From Rhizophagus clarus (Eukaryota; Glomeromycota; Glomeromycetes; Glomerales; Glomeraceae), in contig BLAL01000244.1 in assembly GCA_015698045.1 (NCBI GenBank), positions 558,001 through 622,000 of the forward strand: 64,000 bases of DNA. The letters run 5' to 3'. How positions within the stretch are numbered: the first letter of the stretch is position 1; each line of letters starts with the position of its first letter. Positions 59,484 to 64,000 of the stretch are shown piece after piece. The notes below the pieces were generated by a model. The model was not told the origin of the DNA, did not search any database, and worked only from the letters and a program-made list of their open reading frames with translations. Position numbers and translations under genes: made by a program.

Positions 59484-61036
59484 ATCAGAACCAAGTTATG
59501 AAAGAGCGGCAGGTAATTATGCATTTAGATATACTTTATGAGCATGATGTGATATAAATGCAATCAACTTTTTTTGATATTTATCAAGATTTCCATGCAG
59601 ATTTGATGGTAAATGATCTTTCAAATTTTTAAAAAAAATAAAGAGGCTTTTACAATCCATGCAAGAATTATAATGCATTTCTTGACAATTACCAAAAACA
59701 TGTGGAAGGCAATAGGATATACAGGAGTTATGTACTGCAATTCAATCTTTCGTTACATTCAATTTTTTGGAATAATCTTTTCTAAGGTAGTAATGTAAAT
59801 TTTGAGCAGTAGTAACCAGTTTATTCTATTATAAATAAATTGGCTAAAATTAGAAATAATGTGGATTAACAGATATTAAAATTAACAAAATCTTATTTAA
59901 AGTACTAGGTTTGTAATATTGATATTTATTAACTCTTCAATATTTGCAAATACTTGGTAACCACATTTATTGCATTCAGAATAAAATTCACTCAGATTTT
60001 CTTTATATACAAAACATTTTCCATCCAATCTTGTCATGAATGATGTTCTTTACATTCTATTGGGATATTGTTCATGGAATCAATTTCATAAAGCTTTTTT
60101 ATAATCTTGTAAGTAAAGTACAGGCAATTCACTTGTGACATCAGTTTTATAAGAGCTCATATTGACATGTTCTTTTGTAGAAAAAAATAATTCAAATTGC
60201 TGTAACTATTCAGCAGTAAATTTTACTCGGCAAAATTTTAGTTTATCCAGTAAAGGTGTACTATAACTATTTATTCGTATATGTTTACATGATTCTAAAA
60301 TGGTATGTCGTCCAATCTTTATAAAAATTGTTTATTTTTTAGTAAAATTACTTTGGAATTTATTGATGCATTACAAATTACTTACACCTAAATTAACTTG
60401 TAATTCTTTATAAGTAAAGTCATCTGCAATAATTAATAACACATGACGTTTTCTATCTTGATTTCTTTTATTATCTTTTAATGTATTATGATTGAAGCAT
60501 TGCCAAAATATTGGAGTTGAATCTTTAGTGGGTACCAGTATCTGGATTTCTTTAACAAGAAGTTTCATTTGATACAATTAGGTAAGTAATATGTGATCTT
60601 GCTCTGGGTAGTTGGATTTTGACTAAAATTGATATTAAAAATAAAATTATTTTTGCAGAGTTTTAACAAAATACTTTTATTTTTTGATCTAAAAAAAAAA
60701 TTTATATTGGAAATTTTCAATAATACCTATTCTTCACGTGACTAAGGAGTTACATTATTAGCATCAGCAGCAAGAAGAAAAACTTACCATGCATTCATTT
60801 CTCATGTACTGAATTGATGATTTTCAGGATATATACTATGCAATTCACTGTTTAGTTCGATCAGAGGACTTTCTTGTTTATTCCATTTTATAAATAACTG
60901 ACGCCAATTAATATTCACAATTGTTCTTCGTTTTAGATGAAAATTAAAGAGTGATTTTATAATAAAATTATCTTTCCATTCTTGAGGTGAACATGTTGGT
61001 CTTTTTTGTTTTTGATTTAGAGATTTTATTGTATGA

Positions 61037-61399
61037 CACAGGTCGAAATTAGTTAAATAGGGTATCAATAGGGTATCAATAGGTTATTAATCAGCTATCA
61101 ATAGACTACCCTATTGGTAGCCTATTGAACTTGCGCCATAATCTGTCACTAATCAGGCAGGCTGATTGATAACCTATTGATAATCTATTGATACCCTATT
61201 GATACCATATTTAATAAAAATACCAATAGGATACTAATAGGTTATCAACAAGTTATCAATCGGCTATCAATCAGCCTGCCCGATTGGTGACAGATTATGG
61301 CGCAAGTTCAATAGGCTACCAATAGGGTAGCTTATTGATAGCCGATTGATAACCTATTAATACTCTATTGATACCCTATTTAACTAATTTCGACCTGTG
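61037..61399. mobile_element. 363-bp fully palindromic MITE with CACAG ends
   Basis: Begins CACAGGTCGAAATTAG and ends in its exact complement; nearly the whole length is one inverted repeat built of TATCAATAGG and GATTGATAACC words, with AAGTTCAATAGGCTACC near the centre of each arm. The target duplication is TGA (61034-61036, 61400-61402). CACAG ends with 3-bp duplication suit a CACTA-derived MITE. The host frame reads through (VNHTIKS) once it is removed. Confidence 0.92.
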
Positions 61400-61653
61400 T
61401 GATTAACAATACCAAAAAGTTGATTTTCATTGAATTTTTTCGTTGATTCTATATTTTTCTATACATCAATCAGACTTTTACTTACAAATTTGGTTTGAAG
61501 TTTTTGGTCTTGATAAATTTCAACAATACATGAAGTTCCTTCAATTTTAGAAATAAATAATGCATGTTTATTTCCATCAAATTTGTGAAGAAGAGAAAAT
61601 TTATAACCTGGTCCAGCATAATGCCAATCTATATTTTCTGAATATCCCACTCC

Positions 61654-62656
61654 TAGAGTTCTGAATGGGTCAGGTTGGGTTAGGTTACATCATTAATCTA
61701 AACCAAATAATTTTTTTAAGTCAGGTCAGGTTGGGTAACTTGTTCTGATCTGACCTGACTTGTTTGACCCAAAGTATTCAGGTTACTTTGGGTAACCGGG
61801 TAAACCTGATTACCTGAAGTTTTATTATGAATATTTTAAATAAAAAACGTCACAAACCATTTTTTTTATTAAATTTTCTATTAAAAAATGTTGCGAAATA
61901 TTTTTTTATTAATAAAATATACTGAAAAAACGTTTTGCAACATTTTTTCATAAAGTTAATTAAAAAAATGTTTCATAACGTTTTTTTATAAAGCTAATTA
62001 AAAAAAATGTTGCGAAACATTTCTTTATCAATAAATATACATTAAAAAATGTTTCGCAACATTTTTTTATAAAGCTATTTAAAAAAAATGTTGTGAAACA
62101 TTTTTTATTAGTAAAAATATACTGAAAAAATGTTTCGCAACATTTTTTATAAAGCTATTTAAAAAAAATATTGCGAAACATTTTTTTATTAATAAAATAC
62201 ACTAAAAAAATGTTTTGTAACGTTTTTTCACAAAATTAATTAAAAACATTGCAAAACATTTTTTTATTAGTAAAAATATACTGAAAAAACATTTTGCAAC
62301 ATTTTTTTATAAAGCTAATTAAAAAAAATGTTGCAAAATGTTTTTTTATTAATCAAATACACTAAAAAAACATTTTGCAACTTTTTTCACAAAATTAATT
62401 AAAAAAATGCTGCAAAACATTTTTTTATTAATAAATATACACTGAAAAAACGTTTCACAATATTTTTTCATTAGATTGATTAAAAATATTGCAGAACTTT
62501 TTTTTATTAAATTGATTTTGGATTAACAGAACAATCAGGTCAAGTCAAACCTGTAACCCGATCTGATACCAGGTATTGAATTTGATGACTTGACCTGAAT
62601 ATTTCAGGTCAACTCGACAGGTAACCTGAATTGACCCTTACCCATTCGGAACTCTA
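61654..62656. mobile_element. 1003-bp hAT-like element with GTTTCGCAAC array
   Basis: Ends TAGAGTTCTGAATGGGT (61654) and, inward from 62656, TAGAGTTCCGAATGGGT. Subterminal regions are rich in CAGGTCAGGTT/AACCTGACC words. The interior is a palindromic array of ATGTTTCGCAACATT-type words, as in the element at 42496-44521. Only a 4-bp CTCC repeat flanks it, shorter than the 8 bp expected, so the duplication is uncertain. Confidence 0.8.
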
Positions 62657-63126
62657 CTCCATATATGAATATTTTATTTTTTTCAGAAAAAAAAAAAGGT
62701 GTAAAAGGAATGTCTTCAGTCAATTTATTTATTATATTTTTATTGTTCCATCCCATTATTAATGAACAAGAATAGCAAGTTTTTGTTGCAAAAATTATTG
62801 AATAAACTTTAGAAATAATGTTAGTCAGATCATTTGCTATTCTTACAATATCTTTACATTAACATATATAACCTGGCAAAAAGATATTATTATTTTTATT
62901 GCTAACAACTACTGTGACAGTAAATTCAGCATTTTTGGGCATTATTTTGATTGTTTGTTTTACTCGAATAGGAAAATAAGTTGTGATTTCGTTAGAATTG
63001 GGTAAATGCTACCACCAATAACAAGAATATAGGCCATAATGGTGTTTTTCAATAAGTACACTTGGAGAGATAAGACTAATATCTATTTGACATTATTTTT
63101 TCATTATATTATGGGTGGGAATTTAC

Positions 63127-63375
63127 ACAGGTCGAATGGAGTCAAATCAGTCATCAATCGGTCATGTGACTGATTGGTAACCGATTGGATACCTATTGAT
63201 GACTGATTCTTTCAATAGGTCATCAATCAGGTATAAATTCCAAATCGGTTATCAACTGGTCATATGACTGATTGATGACTGATTGGTGTACGGTTGAATT
63301 TACCAGTTATCAATAGGTTACCAATCGACCATATCAGATTGATGACCGATTGGTTGCTAATTGGCTTATTATATA
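63127..63375. mobile_element. partial CACAGGTCGAA MITE
   Basis: Left terminus CACAGGTCGAATGGAGTC and an interior of CAATCGG, CATCAATC and GACTGATTGG words like the MITEs at 14472 and 61037. No right terminus was found before the minisatellite, so it looks truncated. Confidence 0.5.
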
Positions 63376-63479
63376 TTAGCGGATTTTTTAGATTTTTTCA
63401 ATAATGTCGTTTTAAAATATTTAATTTATAAACCATTTTAAAACTCTAAACTCTGATAGAAATTTTTTTTTGATAGATT

Positions 63480-64000
63480 TTCTAAGATTCATATAGGATA
63501 TTTTTGATAAATAGAGATATTTTTATTTTTTGAGATTTCTAAAAGTTTGTATGGAAAGAGTTTATATGGGATATCTGATAAAAAATTTTTTTTATTTTCT
63601 AAGAGTTCGTATGGAAAGAGTTCATATGGGGATATCTGATAGAAAAATTTTTTTTAAGAGATTTTCTAAGAGTTCATATGGGAAAGGTTTGTTGGATATC
63701 TTTGATAGAAAATTTTTTTTAAGAGATTCTCTAAGAGTTCGTATGGGAAGAGTTTGTATGGGATATCTGATAGAAAATTTTTTTGCGAAATTTTCTGAGT
63801 TCGTATGGGAAGGGTTCGTGTAGGATATCTGATAGGAAATATTTTTTTTGAGAGATTTTCTAAGAGTTCGTATGGGAAGGGTTCGTATGGATTCTTTGTT
63901 AGAAAATTATTTTTATAGATTTTCTAAGAATTCGTAAAGGAACAGTTCGTATGGGATATTTTGATAAAGATTTTCCAAGTGTTCATATGGAAAAAGGTTC
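63480..64000. repeat. minisatellite of ~60-67 bp units running off the right edge
   Basis: At least eight units with TTTTCTAAGAGTTCGTATGG, a second GAGTTCGTATGGG and GATATCTGATAGAAAATTTT. Unit starts fall near 63541, 63601, 63668, 63733, 63797, 63862, 63926 and 63976. The plus-strand open frame at 63530-63823 is a by-product of the repeat. Confidence 0.88.

Larger units (their letters stand above)
57733..63110 (-). pseudogene. RNase-H-like multicopy gene relic with three nested insertions
   Basis: Recognisable blocks in order on the minus strand: LIEKHHYGLYSCYWW and FPIRVKQTIKIMPKNAEFT (63.1-62.7 kb); GYSENIDWHYAGPGY (61.65 kb); GIVNHTIKSL, broken at 61037-61399, to RRTIVNINWRQLF; QCFNHNTLKDNKRNQDRKRH (60.5 kb); FELFFSTKEHVNMSSYKTD and CNKCGYQVFANIEE (60.2-59.95 kb); LPHVFGNCQEMHYNSCMDC; QLGSD-EVLIIVNYKMH, broken at 59300-59483; NAFDH, TIISDNGHN and AIDSHHAQ (59.15-58.9 kb); a tail with DGEEAGYIYACSLP; and KRIPIYIKQLLETMFHAGTA ending at 57733. 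The FDH/SDNG spacing suggests an RNase-H-like fold, perhaps a transposase or integrase relative. I remember close relatives as abundant in Rhizophagus, function unknown. Stops are mostly at expected Trp, Arg or Gln. Confidence 0.65.

Overview
The window looks like a repeat-rich chromosome segment from an arbuscular mycorrhizal fungus (Glomeromycotina, for example a Rhizophagus relative). This rests on very high A+T, 59-94 bp introns with GTAAGT/GTAAAT donors and AG acceptors, an F-box gene, and several transposon-borne protein families that I remember as highly multicopy in Rhizophagus. No database search was possible, so species and family names come from recognition only. No viral, CRISPR, rRNA or toxin gene was seen.

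Layout. 1-3.2 kb: the 5' part of an accessory gene called 'gene B' here (copy B1, minus strand), AT-rich repeats, a tRNA-like/SINE candidate and a small coiled-coil gene. 3.2-10.5 kb: a Plavaka-type (CACTA superfamily) element with an apparently intact two-exon transposase (992 aa, minus) and a divergent gene B2 (plus). The last exon of B2 is split by a 1.73-kb insertion with a perfect 8-bp target duplication. 11.2-14.25 kb: nine units of a 343-375 bp tandem repeat. 14.5-18.2 kb: a MITE-like piece and a foldback structure with a long homopurine core. 19.4-19.8 kb: a hairpin array. 21.3-22.6 kb: an F-box gene, the only convincing ordinary host gene. 22.6-31.8 kb: AT-rich DNA with small inverted repeats and degenerate tandem repeats. 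31.85-37.27 kb: an element with TAGAG-type ends and an 8-bp target duplication that carries a stop-riddled DDE-like gene. 37.6-38.6 kb: a tandem array. 39.0-40.4 kb (minus) and 41.2-45.3 kb (plus): two retroposed copies with long target duplications, the second holding an ORF1-like relic split by a 2-kb element. 47.24-57.01 kb: a complete but decayed CACTA/Plavaka element with matching termini and TAT target duplication, containing a transposase relic, gene B3 and a nested 2.9-kb DDE element. 57.7-63.1 kb: a relic RNase-H-like multicopy gene broken by three small insertions. 63.4-64.0 kb: a minisatellite that runs off the window.

How the parts fit. Two Plavaka copies share one plan: a transposase and gene B transcribed divergently from a 700-770 bp repeat-containing spacer. 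Gene B exists three times with shared intron positions. By analogy with the TNPA/TNPD pair of plant CACTA elements, I infer gene B is the element's DNA-binding accessory factor. Nearly all disruption in the relics is by in-frame stops explicable as C-to-T or G-to-A changes, and one 48-bp coding repeat shows CGA, TGA and CAA variants at equivalent codons, a CpG-deamination pattern. Nested insertions with readable empty sites give a partial order of events.
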